Assembly: GCF_002872075.1 (NCBI RefSeq)
Contig: NZ_PGGU01000015.1
Location: 1 to 57,233 of the forward strand
Source of the DNA: Microbacterium aurantiacum
GTDB taxonomy: Bacteria > Actinomycetota > Actinomycetes > Actinomycetales > Microbacteriaceae
Direction of reading: 5' to 3'
DNA: 57,233 nt
Shown: positions 32,342 through 40,974 of the stretch, piece after piece
How the letters are laid out: every line of letters begins with the position of its first letter
Position numbering within the stretch: position 1 is the stretch's first letter
Made by a program: the position numbers and the translations under genes
Notes under the pieces: generated by a model
The model's database searches: none
Told to the model about the DNA's origin: nothing
Seen by the model: the letters and a program-made list of their open reading frames with translations, nothing else

Positions 32342-33321
32342 CGCTGGACACTGCGCCGGAAGCGCAGCTCAGCCTGCGAGTCCGAGACCTCGAGTTCTCA
32401 GTGGGAGACAGCGTCAGGCTGGGTCCCATCACGCTGGAAGCTGCTCCCGGAACGACCCTCGGCGTGGTCGGGGAGACGGGTTCCGGAAAGTCCCTGCTCT
32501 GCCGCGCCCTGGTGGGAATGCTGAGCCTCTCCGGTGGAACCATCGACGCAGGCTCGATCGAGTTCCAGGGCGAAGAATTCGCGCGAGCCGACAACCGCCG
32601 CTGGGCTCAACTGCGGCGACGACGCGTCGGGTACATGCCGCAAGCCTCCATGGCGGGCCTCAATCCCGTGCGTAGGGTGGGCAGTCAGCTCAACGACATT
32701 CTCGTCGGCGCCCGGGCACTGAAGCTCGACAAAGCACGCATGCTCATGCAACAAGTGCAGATGCGCGACCCGGACCGCGTGCTTCGCAGCTATCCCCACG
32801 AGCTTTCCGGCGGGATGCGGCAGCGCGTGATGCTGGCCTTCGCGCTCGCGGGCGACCCCGACATCCTCGTCGCTGACGAGCCGACGACGGCCCTGGACGC
32901 GACGGTCCAGAACGAGGTGCTCGGTTTGATCCAGCAGGTGCAGAAAGAACGAAACATGGCTATGGTCATCGTCTCGCATGACATGCGTGTGATCCGCCGA
33001 GTCTGCGATCGAGTTGCCGTGATGTACGGAGGTCGTATCGTCGAACTCGGCCCGACATCGACTGTCTTGTCCGCACCGTCCCACCCGTACACGAGAGCTC
33101 TACTCCAGGCAGATCCTACGCTCGCAGCGCGTAAGACAGTTCTGGGTGCGATACCGGGCGCGCCGCGACCACCCGTCGATTGGCGGGACGGTGGTTGTGT
33201 CTACCGCGAACGGTGCCCGTTCGCCACCGAAGTGTGCGCCCAGTCGGTGCCCGAGCTCAGGAACGTGCGCGAGGGCGACGCAGCCGCGTGCCACCATGCA
33301 GAAAAGGTCGTGGCAGCATGA
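32338..33321 (+). CDS. ABC transporter ATP-binding protein (DppD/OppD type)
   Basis: 327 aa from ATG 32338, overlapping the previous stop; earlier in-frame readings run through the permease gene. Walker A GETGSGKS, signature LSGGMRQRV, Walker B DILVADEPTTALD, H-loop VSHDM. C-terminal extension with the Cys-containing motif CVYRERCPFATEVC, which in OppD/DppD-type proteins binds an iron-sulfur cluster. Works as a heterodimer with the next gene. Confidence 0.93.
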   Translation: MTLDTAPEAQLSLRVRDLEFSVGDSVRLGPITLEAAPGTTLGVVGETGSGKSLLCRALVGMLSLSGGTIDAGSIEFQGEEFARADNRRWAQLRRRRVGYMPQASMAGLNPVRRVGSQLNDILVGARALKLDKARMLMQQVQMRDPDRVLRSYPHELSGGMRQRVMLAFALAGDPDILVADEPTTALDATVQNEVLGLIQQVQKERNMAMVIVSHDMRVIRRVCDRVAVMYGGRIVELGPTSTVLSAPSHPYTRALLQADPTLAARKTVLGAIPGAPRPPVDWRDGGCVYRERCPFATEVCAQSVPELRNVREGDAAACHHAEKVVAA

Positions 33322-34103
33322 GTGACACTCCCGCGATCGAGCTACGCGACGTGCGCTATCGGTACACCGGAAACGGTCCAGAGGTCTTGAAAGGCATCAG
33401 CCTCGCAGTTCCGGCGGGCACGATCACAGGGCTCGTCGGAGAGAGCGGATCGGGGAAGTCAACCCTGGGTCGACTAGTCGTCGACGAGCGCCGACCGACG
33501 GACGGCGACATTCTCATCGAAGGCAGACGCTGGGATCGCAATTCGCGTAAGAACGGTATGCGTCGATCCGTGCAGATGGTGTTTCAGGATCCGTTCGCGG
33601 CACTGAACCCCTACTTGTCACCGCTCGCCGCTGTGACCGAGGCGGTTGCTGTCGCAGATCGGCAGGGGCGCGCCAGGGCGCGAGACCGGGCGATCGAACT
33701 GCTCACGCAGGTCGGTCTCAGCGGTGCCCTCGCAGAGAGGGCTCCCAGTTCCCTCAGCGGTGGTCAACGACAGCGCGTCGTGATCGCCCGCGCGTTGGCA
33801 TGTCGGCCTCGGGTGCTGGTAGCGGATGAAGCGACATCCGCACTCGATGTATCCGTGCAGGCACAGATTCTGAATCTCTTGATGGGGTTGCAGCGGGAGC
33901 TCGGGTTGACGATCCTGTTCATCAGTCACGACATCTCGGTGATCAATCATCTGACGGACGAAGTGGCGGTGCTCAAGGGCGGTGTGATCGTCGAAAGCGG
34001 TGCGACCGACCAGATCATGAACGCGCCGCAACATGCCTACACGCGCACTCTGCTCTCAGCGTTCGGGCACACACCGATCCCTCCCGGCGTACTTCCTGGT
34101 TGA
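33318..34103 (+). CDS. ABC transporter ATP-binding protein (DppF/OppF type, short)
   Basis: 261 aa from ATG 33318. Walker A GESGSGKS, signature LSGGQRQRV, Walker B VLVADEATSALD, H-loop ISHD. The protein ends soon after the ATPase core (HTPIPPGVLPG), so it lacks the usual extended C-terminal oligopeptide region with Cys residues; typical relatives have about 300 residues or more. Only its partner carries that region here. Confidence 0.93.
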   Translation: MSDTPAIELRDVRYRYTGNGPEVLKGISLAVPAGTITGLVGESGSGKSTLGRLVVDERRPTDGDILIEGRRWDRNSRKNGMRRSVQMVFQDPFAALNPYLSPLAAVTEAVAVADRQGRARARDRAIELLTQVGLSGALAERAPSSLSGGQRQRVVIARALACRPRVLVADEATSALDVSVQAQILNLLMGLQRELGLTILFISHDISVINHLTDEVAVLKGGVIVESGATDQIMNAPQHAYTRTLLSAFGHTPIPPGVLPG

Positions 34104-34229
34104 ACCGGGTCCGGCGGGCGCTGCGCTCGCCACTCAGTTGCCGCCGCGGAACATCCACTGGCGACGATGGGGATGAGCGATCGTCCACCAGTCATCCAAT
34201 GACCAAACAGTTAGAGAAAGGCATCCGGC
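34104..34229. other. Short gap within operon B
   Basis: 126 bases between the ATPase and hydrolase genes, no hairpin terminator seen. AGAGAAAGG (34213-34221) serves as the ribosome-binding region for the gene at 34230. Confidence 0.4.
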
Positions 34230-35648
34230 ATGATCAACGAGATTCCCGGTGCGACAGAATCTCTGTCGTACCTCCCCGAGCAGATCTCGCAGAACTTCGC
34301 GACCATCCGTGACGCAGGCTACGACGTCCGGGAATACATGATCTCGGCTCCGGCGCGCGTTTTCGCCGATAGCAACGGCGCTCTTCCCCATTCGGTGACC
34401 GCCACTTCCGAGTTTACGAGTCGCGTCGTCAGCGTCTTCCCGGTCAGTCCGGAGAGGTTCAGCGGGAACGTTCACTTCGAGCTCTTGAACCCTTCGGGCG
34501 GGATGGAGTCATCGATGTTCTGGCCTGATGCAGCCGGATACATCCTCCAGCGCGGTGATGCCTACGTGGGACTCACCTGCAAGAACGTGATCGTGGAGGC
34601 CCTCAAGGCAAGCTCCTCTACGCGGTACGCGCACTTGTCGGTAGGGCACGACGGGCTGCTCTGGGACATGGTCGCTGCTGTCGCGCGGGCGCTCCGCACG
34701 TCCGAGGGCGGCGGTATGCTCCCTGGCCTCAAGCCGGCGGAGCGGATCATTGCGAACGGATGGTCGCAGTCGGGTAGCTTCCTTCGTACTTACCTTTCGG
34801 AGCATCTGCACGACCTGCACAGTCTCGAGGCTGGTCACGACATCATCGACGGCTATGTGATCGGGGTCTCAAGTGGCGGGTTCGGGCCGATGGGCTATGT
34901 CAATATCGACCGGGATGGTGAACTGGACTTCGACGAAGACTTGAGGCCGCTCGGGGACTTCGATCAGCTTCAGCTCGATGACCCGCGGCGAGTCGTCCGG
35001 GGGGCATCGGTGCCCGTCATGGAGTTCATGACTGAAGATGAGGTCATGCAGCACCAATGGCACAGTCGGGGGGACAGCGACACGCCAGGTGACCTCTACA
35101 GGTGCTATCAGATCCCTGGTCGCGGTCACATCAGCGGGGTTCGCAGAGTGTATTACGAGAAGCCCGTCGATGGGCGGCAGGTGCCCGAGAGTGATCTGGC
35201 CGATGAGCCGGAACATGTGGCGACGATCTTCCTCCTCGCAGCGGCCCTTGACAACCTCATCCTCTGGACCCGGGGTGTGACACCGCCCCGCGCCGATCCG
35301 ATCTTCGTGGACATTCCGGCGTCGTATGTCCGGGATATGGCGGGTGTGGATTACCGAGCGTTGCGCTCGGCGAAGGACTCCTCAGGGCATGCGAGAGGCG
35401 GGGTCCGGTATCTCGACGTCGACGTGCCGCGCACATCGATGGCCGCCGATGTCGATGGCCCGTTGACGATGAAGTACTGGGAACATCGGGCCCTTTCCGC
35501 AGACGAGATGCGAGGCCTCTATGGCTCAGTCGAGGTCTACAGAGAACGCGTCGAGAGGCGGTTGGCGGAGCTTGTCGAGGCGCGTTGGTACCTGCCTGAG
35601 CACGTGCCGGCCGCGTTGCACCATGCCCTCAACGGCATTGACTTCTGA
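34230..35648 (+). CDS. Alpha/beta hydrolase domain protein (PF20091-like)
   Basis: 472 aa. Large secreted-type relatives exist, but no signal peptide is seen here. The nucleophile elbow is GWSQSGSFLR with Ser179. The conserved block with MFWPDAAGYILQRGDAYVG and later YQIPGRGHISG (probable catalytic His) match the 'alpha/beta hydrolase domain' family. Acts on an ester, lactone or amide; exact substrate unknown. It lies between an importer and an amidohydrolase, so it probably acts on the imported molecule or a later intermediate. Confidence 0.85.
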   Translation: MINEIPGATESLSYLPEQISQNFATIRDAGYDVREYMISAPARVFADSNGALPHSVTATSEFTSRVVSVFPVSPERFSGNVHFELLNPSGGMESSMFWPDAAGYILQRGDAYVGLTCKNVIVEALKASSSTRYAHLSVGHDGLLWDMVAAVARALRTSEGGGMLPGLKPAERIIANGWSQSGSFLRTYLSEHLHDLHSLEAGHDIIDGYVIGVSSGGFGPMGYVNIDRDGELDFDEDLRPLGDFDQLQLDDPRRVVRGASVPVMEFMTEDEVMQHQWHSRGDSDTPGDLYRCYQIPGRGHISGVRRVYYEKPVDGRQVPESDLADEPEHVATIFLLAAALDNLILWTRGVTPPRADPIFVDIPASYVRDMAGVDYRALRSAKDSSGHARGGVRYLDVDVPRTSMAADVDGPLTMKYWEHRALSADEMRGLYGSVEVYRERVERRLAELVEARWYLPEHVPAALHHALNGIDF

Positions 35649-35681
35649 GCGTCCGAGAACTAGTCCTGAGAGGAACAGGAA

Positions 35682-37319
35682 ATGGCTTCCAAGATCTTTG
35701 TAAACGGTTCGATCTATGTGACGGGGGTCGGCTCGCGGCCGGCTGCGGTCGGCGTCGTAGACGGTGTCATCGCTGCGATCGGGGCCAGAGGCGAGGTGGG
35801 CGATCGAATCGGGCAGGCCGACGAGATCGACCTCGCCGGCGGCTTGCTGAGCCCGGGTTTCATCGACGCCCACCTGCATCCGATCATGGGAGGGGCGGAA
35901 CGGGGTCAGTGCGACCTCAACCAAGCGGCGACCCGCGAGGAGGTTCTTCGAATCGTCGCTGAGTTCGCGGCGAAGTTGCCGGAAGACGCGTGGGTGACCG
36001 GTGGGGGGTGGAGACAGGACCTTTTTCCGAATGGTCTTCCCACGCGCCAGGAGCTCGACGCGGCGACAGGCGGTCGTCCGGCCATCCTGCGCAGCGGGGA
36101 GCGGCACAGTGCGTGGGCGAACACCGCGGCTTTTCGCGCAGCGGGAATCGGAGTGACCTCGCCTGATCCATCCGATGGGCGCATCGAGAGAGAAGCAGAC
36201 GGATTTCCGTCCGGTACCCTGCATGAGGGAGCCATAGTGCTCGTGCAGTCCGTCGCACCCGAACCCGATTTCGATGCCATGCACCGCGGGTTGCTCGTCG
36301 CCCAGGATCACTGCTTCTCGCACGGAATCACCGGGTGGCAGGACGCCATTCTACGAGTCCACGACAACGGTGTCGATGCCCTCGACGTATACCTTCACGC
36401 GCTGGAACGCGGCGACCTGCAGGCGAAGGTCCGGGGCGCCCTGTGGTGGGACAGGAACCGCGGACTGGACCAGGTTGGCGAATTGATCGAGCGCCGGAAT
36501 CGTGCGCGCGAGTGGGCGCCACGTTTCCGCGCCGATTCAATCAAGATCATGCTGGACGGGACCTGCGCAAACTTCACCGCGCTCCTCACCCAGCCGTACC
36601 ACGATGGTCACGGTCATGCCACCGAGAACCATGGGATGAGACTCGTGCCTTTCGAGCAACTCGGGTCTGCCGCCAAGGAACTCGACGCAGCCGGCTTCCA
36701 GATGCACTTCCACGCGCTGGGCGATCAAGCGGTTCGGGATGCGCTCGATGCGATCTCGTCACTGCCACACCCTTCCTTGCAGCGACACCACCTTGCGCAC
36801 CTGCAGATAGTGCAGCCGGACGACGCGGATCGTTTCTCGACGCTCGGGGCGATCGCGAACCTCCAACCGCTGTGGGCGCAGAGCGATGCGTACATGCATG
36901 ACCTGACCATTCCGTTCCTCGATCCTCAGCTACGCGAGTTGCAGTACCCTTTTGGGACGCTGGAGCGGGCTGGCGCCCGAATCGCGGCAGGGAGTGACTG
37001 GCCCGTCTCTGACATCAATCCGGTCGCGGGGATGCACGTCGCCGTGAATCGCAACGCGACGGGAGCGCCGAACCCGGGCCCGTTCCTCCCGGAAGAGGCC
37101 ATGCAGCTAAGGTCGATCTGGGATGCGTACACGGCGGGTTCGGCCTATGTGAACGGCCTCGAGGACAGAGTCGGGAGAATCTCCGTGGGCTACGACGCCG
37201 ACTTCGCCATCTTCGACACTGACCCGTTCACCGCACCTCCCGAGCAGATCGGGGAGACCCGCGTGGTATCGACCTGGGTGGACGGACGAGAAGTCTACTC
37301 ACACGATGCTCGTGTCTGA
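35682..37319 (+). CDS. YtcJ-like amidohydrolase (Amidohydro_3)
   Basis: 545 aa, ATG at 35682 with GAGAGGAAC upstream. The metal site is visible: FIDAHLHP (HxH), HFHALGDQAVRDALD, HHLAHLQIVQPDD and the Asp in GSDWPVSDINP. A beta-sandwich formed by both ends (INGxIYVTGVG start, DFAIFDTDPF end) flanks the TIM barrel. Cuts amide or carbamate bonds in broad groups of substrates. Together with the hydrolase before it, it suggests an amide- and ester-containing compound. Confidence 0.9.
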   Translation: MASKIFVNGSIYVTGVGSRPAAVGVVDGVIAAIGARGEVGDRIGQADEIDLAGGLLSPGFIDAHLHPIMGGAERGQCDLNQAATREEVLRIVAEFAAKLPEDAWVTGGGWRQDLFPNGLPTRQELDAATGGRPAILRSGERHSAWANTAAFRAAGIGVTSPDPSDGRIEREADGFPSGTLHEGAIVLVQSVAPEPDFDAMHRGLLVAQDHCFSHGITGWQDAILRVHDNGVDALDVYLHALERGDLQAKVRGALWWDRNRGLDQVGELIERRNRAREWAPRFRADSIKIMLDGTCANFTALLTQPYHDGHGHATENHGMRLVPFEQLGSAAKELDAAGFQMHFHALGDQAVRDALDAISSLPHPSLQRHHLAHLQIVQPDDADRFSTLGAIANLQPLWAQSDAYMHDLTIPFLDPQLRELQYPFGTLERAGARIAAGSDWPVSDINPVAGMHVAVNRNATGAPNPGPFLPEEAMQLRSIWDAYTAGSAYVNGLEDRVGRISVGYDADFAIFDTDPFTAPPEQIGETRVVSTWVDGREVYSHDARV

Positions 37320-37414
37320 GCGCCGCAGGCGAGCGCTCGGTCCCTCCAGATGCGGAGCGGGCAGTTGCGTTGCGACTTCCACAACCACAGACCCGACAGG
37401 AACGAGGAATCCGC

Positions 37415-37873
37415 ATGCGTGAACCAGGCCTGGAACTTCTGTTCGAAGCGACCGGTGATCTCTCGGCTGCTGTGACCATCGGGAGTACCCCGAATGGACT
37501 GGAACGGGTGATTCCCATCCCCCCTGGTGGGCCTTTCGAGGGCCCGCACATCCGGGGCAAGATGGTCGGTGGATATGATTGGCAGCTGACGCGCCCGGAT
37601 GGGGTCACCGTCATCGATGCGCTCTACCTTCTCGAAACGGACGACGGTGTGCACTTGCGGTGTCGCAATCGCGGTCTTCGTCATGGCGACCCCGCGGTGA
37701 TGCAACGTCTTGCGGCAGGCGAGGAGGTCGACGCCGACGAGTACTACTTCCGATGCGTTCCCGAGTTTTCGGCCCCCGCAGGACGATACGGATGGATGAA
37801 CGACAACATATTCGTGAGCACGGGCGCTCGGTTCTCTCAGTCGATCAAGGTCCGCTTCTACCGTTTGACGTAG
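37415..37873 (+). CDS. DUF3237 family protein
   Basis: 152 aa from ATG 37415 (ACGAGGAA upstream); a reading from 37370 lacks this site. Beta-rich protein with IPIPPGGPFEGPHIRGKMVGGYDW, the RNRGLRHGD segment and YYFRCVPEFSAPAGRYGWMNDNIFVSTG, typical of DUF3237. The family often appears in operons for aromatic or terpenoid degradation, with unknown activity. Its recurrence beside NTF2-like and LLM enzymes fits a small-molecule catabolic role. Confidence 0.85.
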   Translation: MREPGLELLFEATGDLSAAVTIGSTPNGLERVIPIPPGGPFEGPHIRGKMVGGYDWQLTRPDGVTVIDALYLLETDDGVHLRCRNRGLRHGDPAVMQRLAAGEEVDADEYYFRCVPEFSAPAGRYGWMNDNIFVSTGARFSQSIKVRFYRLT

Positions 37874-37931
37874 TGGGCGACACGAACGGCGATTCCCGAA
37901 TCATCTCGGGTGCCGCCAAGGGGGTAAGGCA

Positions 37932-38468
37932 ATGACACAGTCAAGAGCGAGTCTTCCTGACGACCGATTTCTGGACTTCGTGAAGCTGGCTGGTGATCGC
38001 ACCGCAGCCGAACTCGGGCATCTCGGAAGCGGACCCGCCGTGCTATTGACGTTGCTCACGCGTCGCGCCACGCGGCAGTTGGCGGACAGCGATAGCATGC
38101 TCCTGCCCGACGGCCTCACTTGGGCAAGCTTCCGTGTCTGCTTCACGTTGTGGGTTGCCGGGCCACTTGAGCCCCACCGCCTCGCATCTCTCACATCCAT
38201 GAGCCGGGCCGCCGTGTCCGCTGCCCGCAAGACACTCGAATCCCGCCAGCTCGTGACGTCGGTCGGCTCGTCCACCGATCAGCGATCCATTCTCTTGTCG
38301 CTGACGCCGCAAGGCATCGACCTTGTCCGGGAGATCCACGAACGCGCGATGCGGAACGCTACCGCAGCCCTCAAGGCGCTGACGCTGCCCGAGCAACATA
38401 TGCTCGTGGGGCTACTCGGGAAACTCGTAGACGACGATGGAGGCGCTGTACCCGCCGTCGACGGGTGA
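37932..38468 (+). CDS. MarR-family regulator
   Basis: 178 aa, ATG at 37932 with AAGGGGGTAAGG upstream. Winged helix-turn-helix with LTWASFRVCFTLWVAGPLEPHRLASLTSMSRAAVSAARKTLESRQLV followed in separate short motifs by the wing (STDQRSILLSLTPQG, Asp-Arg typical) and C-terminal dimer helices. Last gene of operon B. Candidate to bind the shared promoter element or the palindrome at 28529; the ligand is probably the pathway substrate. Confidence 0.88.
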   Translation: MTQSRASLPDDRFLDFVKLAGDRTAAELGHLGSGPAVLLTLLTRRATRQLADSDSMLLPDGLTWASFRVCFTLWVAGPLEPHRLASLTSMSRAAVSAARKTLESRQLVTSVGSSTDQRSILLSLTPQGIDLVREIHERAMRNATAALKALTLPEQHMLVGLLGKLVDDDGGAVPAVDG

Positions 38469-38580
38469 AGCACATGTGATCGCTCCACCGCGCTCGGGCA
38501 GAAGCTCCTTGCGGACGCGCTCGGTGCCGCCGCCGAGATCACCGCGACGGCTTCGAGCACGCGCGTCGGAGGCCCGCGAG

Positions 38581-38718
38581 GTGGTGTCGCTGCTCACAGG
38601 CAGGGAGCGCGAGGTTCTCGGACTGCTGGGGGCAGAAGCATCCAACGCCGAGATCGGTGGCCGACTGCATCTGGTCGAGGGCGTCGTCAAGGGCTATGTC
38701 AGCGCCATCCTGGCGTCT
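38581..38718 (+). pseudogene. LuxR-type helix-turn-helix fragment
   Basis: The frame reads VVSLLTGREREVLGLLGAEA then SNAEIGGRLHLVEGVVK GYVSAIL, clearly a GerE/LuxR output domain. It lacks a receiver domain and a plausible start, and continues into unrelated sequence. The surrounding frames look degraded. It marks the junction between the catabolic island and the conserved chromosome. Confidence 0.6.
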
Positions 38719-38740
38719 TCGCGGCGGCGGATCCGGTTGC

Positions 38741-39388
38741 TCAGGCCCTGGAGGGTTTCTCGCTCCACACCAGCAGGAACGCGCCGAGCGCGATCATCAG
38801 AGCACCACCCGTCGTGCCCATCGCCTCGATCCGACGCGGAGAGCGACCGAACCAGTCTCTGGCGGCGCTCGCGAGCAGCACCCAGAGGGCGTCGCAGGCC
38901 ACGCCGATCGTCACGACGATCGCGCCGAGGACGAACAACTGCAGCGGGACCGACCCCGCCCGAAGGTCGACGAACTGGGGGAGGATCGCGAGGAAGAACG
39001 CGATCGACTTCGGGTTCGTGACGCCGACGATGAAACCCTCCGCGAGGAGTCGGTGACCCGACCGCTGCGGCTGCGCGCCGGTGATCGCATTCGCGGCATC
39101 CTTCCGATGCCGGACGGCCTGGATGCCGAGGAAGATGAGGTAACCGGCGCCGAGGACCTTCACGGCCGTGAACAGCACGGCTGACTGGGCGATCACGGTG
39201 CCGACTCCGAGTGCGACGCCGATCACCAGGACGATCGAGCCGATCGCAGTGCCGAGGATGCTGAGGAAGCCGCCGAGGCGGCCCAGCGCCATGGCGCGCC
39301 CGATCGTGAACAGCACGGTCGGGCCGGGGATGGCGACCATGATGAACGCCGCGACGATGAAGGTCGTGAGGGTCGCGGTGCTGAACAT
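38741..39388 (-). CDS. LysE/RhtB family exporter
   Basis: 215 aa, ATG at 39388. Five to six membrane helices; N-terminal signature VAIPGPTVLFTIGRAMALGR and the central GFIVGVTNPKSIAFFLAILPQF are diagnostic for LysE/RhtB amino acid efflux proteins. Probably exports an amino acid or homoserine lactone. The 3' end overlaps the edge of the LuxR-type fragment. Likely an isolated gene, 12 bases downstream of the hydrolase gene stop on the same strand. Confidence 0.92.
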   Translation of the reverse strand: MFSTATLTTFIVAAFIMVAIPGPTVLFTIGRAMALGRLGGFLSILGTAIGSIVLVIGVALGVGTVIAQSAVLFTAVKVLGAGYLIFLGIQAVRHRKDAANAITGAQPQRSGHRLLAEGFIVGVTNPKSIAFFLAILPQFVDLRAGSVPLQLFVLGAIVVTIGVACDALWVLLASAARDWFGRSPRRIEAMGTTGGALMIALGAFLLVWSEKPSRA

Positions 39389-39400
39389 GGTGATGCGAGC

Positions 39401-40252
39401 CTAGTCCCCGATGAAGTCGCGTATGAGCGGAGCCGCCGCCGCTGAATGCGTCTCAAGCAGCAGATGTCCGGCGTCGAAGATGTGCGCCTCCATCCTCGGC
39501 AGGTCCCGCATCCACGACACTGTTTCGGCGAGATCGAAATAGATGTCGTGCCTGCCCCAGATCAGCAGCCCGGGCGGCTGCCACTGCGTGAGGAACTCGG
39601 CGATCTTGTTCCACCGGGCAATGTAGGTCGCATAGTCTGTGACCAGTGCGCGCTGGGTCTCCATCCGGCCCGGCAGATTCATCACCCGCCAGTCCTCCTC
39701 CCAGCGTTCTGCCGGGATCTTCTCGGTGACGTCTGCGGGGACACCCGAGAGGTACTGATCGCGCGTTCCCTCGAAGGTGAGGTGGGCCATCGCTGCGGCC
39801 TCGTTCTCCGGGTCCGGGGCCGCCCAATACTCCAGCGTCCGGTCCCAGCCGGCGTTGAATCCGCTCCGATGGGCGTTGGCGTTCTGGATGATCAGGCCCC
39901 GCACTCGTTCCGGTGCGGCCATGGCGATGTGGAACGCGACGGGGGCGCCGAAATCGTGGACGTAGAGATAGAGCGGTCCGATCTCGAGGCGATCCAGAAG
40001 TTCGGAGATCGCCTCTCCGAAAGCGGTGAAGCCGGGGTCGGGCAACGGATCGGACTCACCGAAACCCGGCAGGTCGGGTGCGACGACATAGACCTGTGGC
40101 GCCAGCGCCGCGGCGACATCCTCGAACATCCGCGCGGAGTTCGGGACGCCGTGCAACAGCAGCAGCGTCGGCCTGGACGGCTCTCCCGCGGTGAGGAAGG
40201 ACAGCTCTGCATCGCTGGAGAGGCGGATTCGTTCTCGCGTGATGGGGTTCAT
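39401..40252 (-). CDS. Alpha/beta hydrolase, epoxide hydrolase/haloalkane dehalogenase type
   Basis: 283 aa, ATG at 40252. Oxyanion motif LLLLHGVPNSARM and PGFGESD. The nucleophile elbow is VHDFGAP with Asp rather than Ser, which places it with epoxide hydrolases and haloalkane dehalogenases. The C-terminal His is in DAGHLLLE. Whether it opens epoxides or removes halides cannot be decided: dehalogenases need a second halide-binding Trp/Asn, and the following residue Phe is not typical. Confidence 0.88.
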   Translation of the reverse strand: MNPITRERIRLSSDAELSFLTAGEPSRPTLLLLHGVPNSARMFEDVAAALAPQVYVVAPDLPGFGESDPLPDPGFTAFGEAISELLDRLEIGPLYLYVHDFGAPVAFHIAMAAPERVRGLIIQNANAHRSGFNAGWDRTLEYWAAPDPENEAAAMAHLTFEGTRDQYLSGVPADVTEKIPAERWEEDWRVMNLPGRMETQRALVTDYATYIARWNKIAEFLTQWQPPGLLIWGRHDIYFDLAETVSWMRDLPRMEAHIFDAGHLLLETHSAAAAPLIRDFIGD

Positions 40253-40275
40253 GCTCGTGCCACGGTCTCAGTCGC

Positions 40276-40887
40276 TCAGCCGGCGGGGTACGCGCTGATC
40301 CGCAGCGACCGGGCGAGGTGCACCGCGTTGCGGGTGGCGGTCGCGATCGACGATGCCACCTTCTCCGGAGTCTCCGGCAGGTCCTTGTAGTCGGTCGTCT
40401 GCATCGCTTCGCCGTTCCAGTACACCGATCCCTGCGCCGGAAGCGAGAAACCGACGTCGTTCAGGGCCTGGAACAGGATCGCTGCGATGTGGTGAGCGCC
40501 ATCCTCGTTGCCCACGACCGCCGCGATCGCGACCTTGTCGAACAGGATCGGGCGGCCCTGCTCATCGGTCTCGCTCAGCTCCGCGTCGAGGCGCTCGAGC
40601 ACGCGCTGAGCGACGCTGGAATGCTGTCCCATCCACGTCGGCGAGGCGAACACGACGATGTCCGCCGCCAGTACCCTCTCCCGCAGAGCCGGCCACGCGT
40701 CGCCGTCGCCCATGTCGGTCACCACGCCCGGAAGGATGCGGTGATCGACGGGGCGGATGCGGTCGTCGTCGACGCCGAGTTCAGCGAGAGCATCCAGCAC
40801 CTGCCCGCCGAGTTTCTCCGTGCTCGACGTCGCGGGAGACGGCTTGAGCGTGCAGTTGATCATCAGTGCGGTCAGTCGATCGTCCAT
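40276..40887 (-). CDS. Flavodoxin-fold NAD(P)H-dependent oxidoreductase
   Basis: 203 aa, ATG at 40887. FMN-binding start LMINCTLKPSPATSSTEKL and the ASPTWMGQHSSVAQRVLERL motif are typical of NADPH-dependent FMN/quinone reductases (WrbA-like relatives). Functions in quinone or FMN reduction. Encoded in the same direction as the hydrolase before it, 23 bases upstream. Confidence 0.88.
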   Translation of the reverse strand: MDDRLTALMINCTLKPSPATSSTEKLGGQVLDALAELGVDDDRIRPVDHRILPGVVTDMGDGDAWPALRERVLAADIVVFASPTWMGQHSSVAQRVLERLDAELSETDEQGRPILFDKVAIAAVVGNEDGAHHIAAILFQALNDVGFSLPAQGSVYWNGEAMQTTDYKDLPETPEKVASSIATATRNAVHLARSLRISAYPAG

Positions 40888-40953
40888 CCCCGCACGATAC
40901 GGACATCCCCGCGAAGCGGCACAGGGGCTTTCGCGCCGCCGGAGTGTGTACTA

Positions 40954-40974
40954 AGCCCGGCTGTTCCCCGGGCT
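40954..40974 (-). terminator. Hairpin at the end of pgi
   Basis: Arms AGCCCGG/CCGGGCT (40954-40960 and 40968-40974) with a 7-nt loop, overlapping the pgi stop codon on the minus strand. Short but GC-only; no T-run. Confidence 0.5.
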
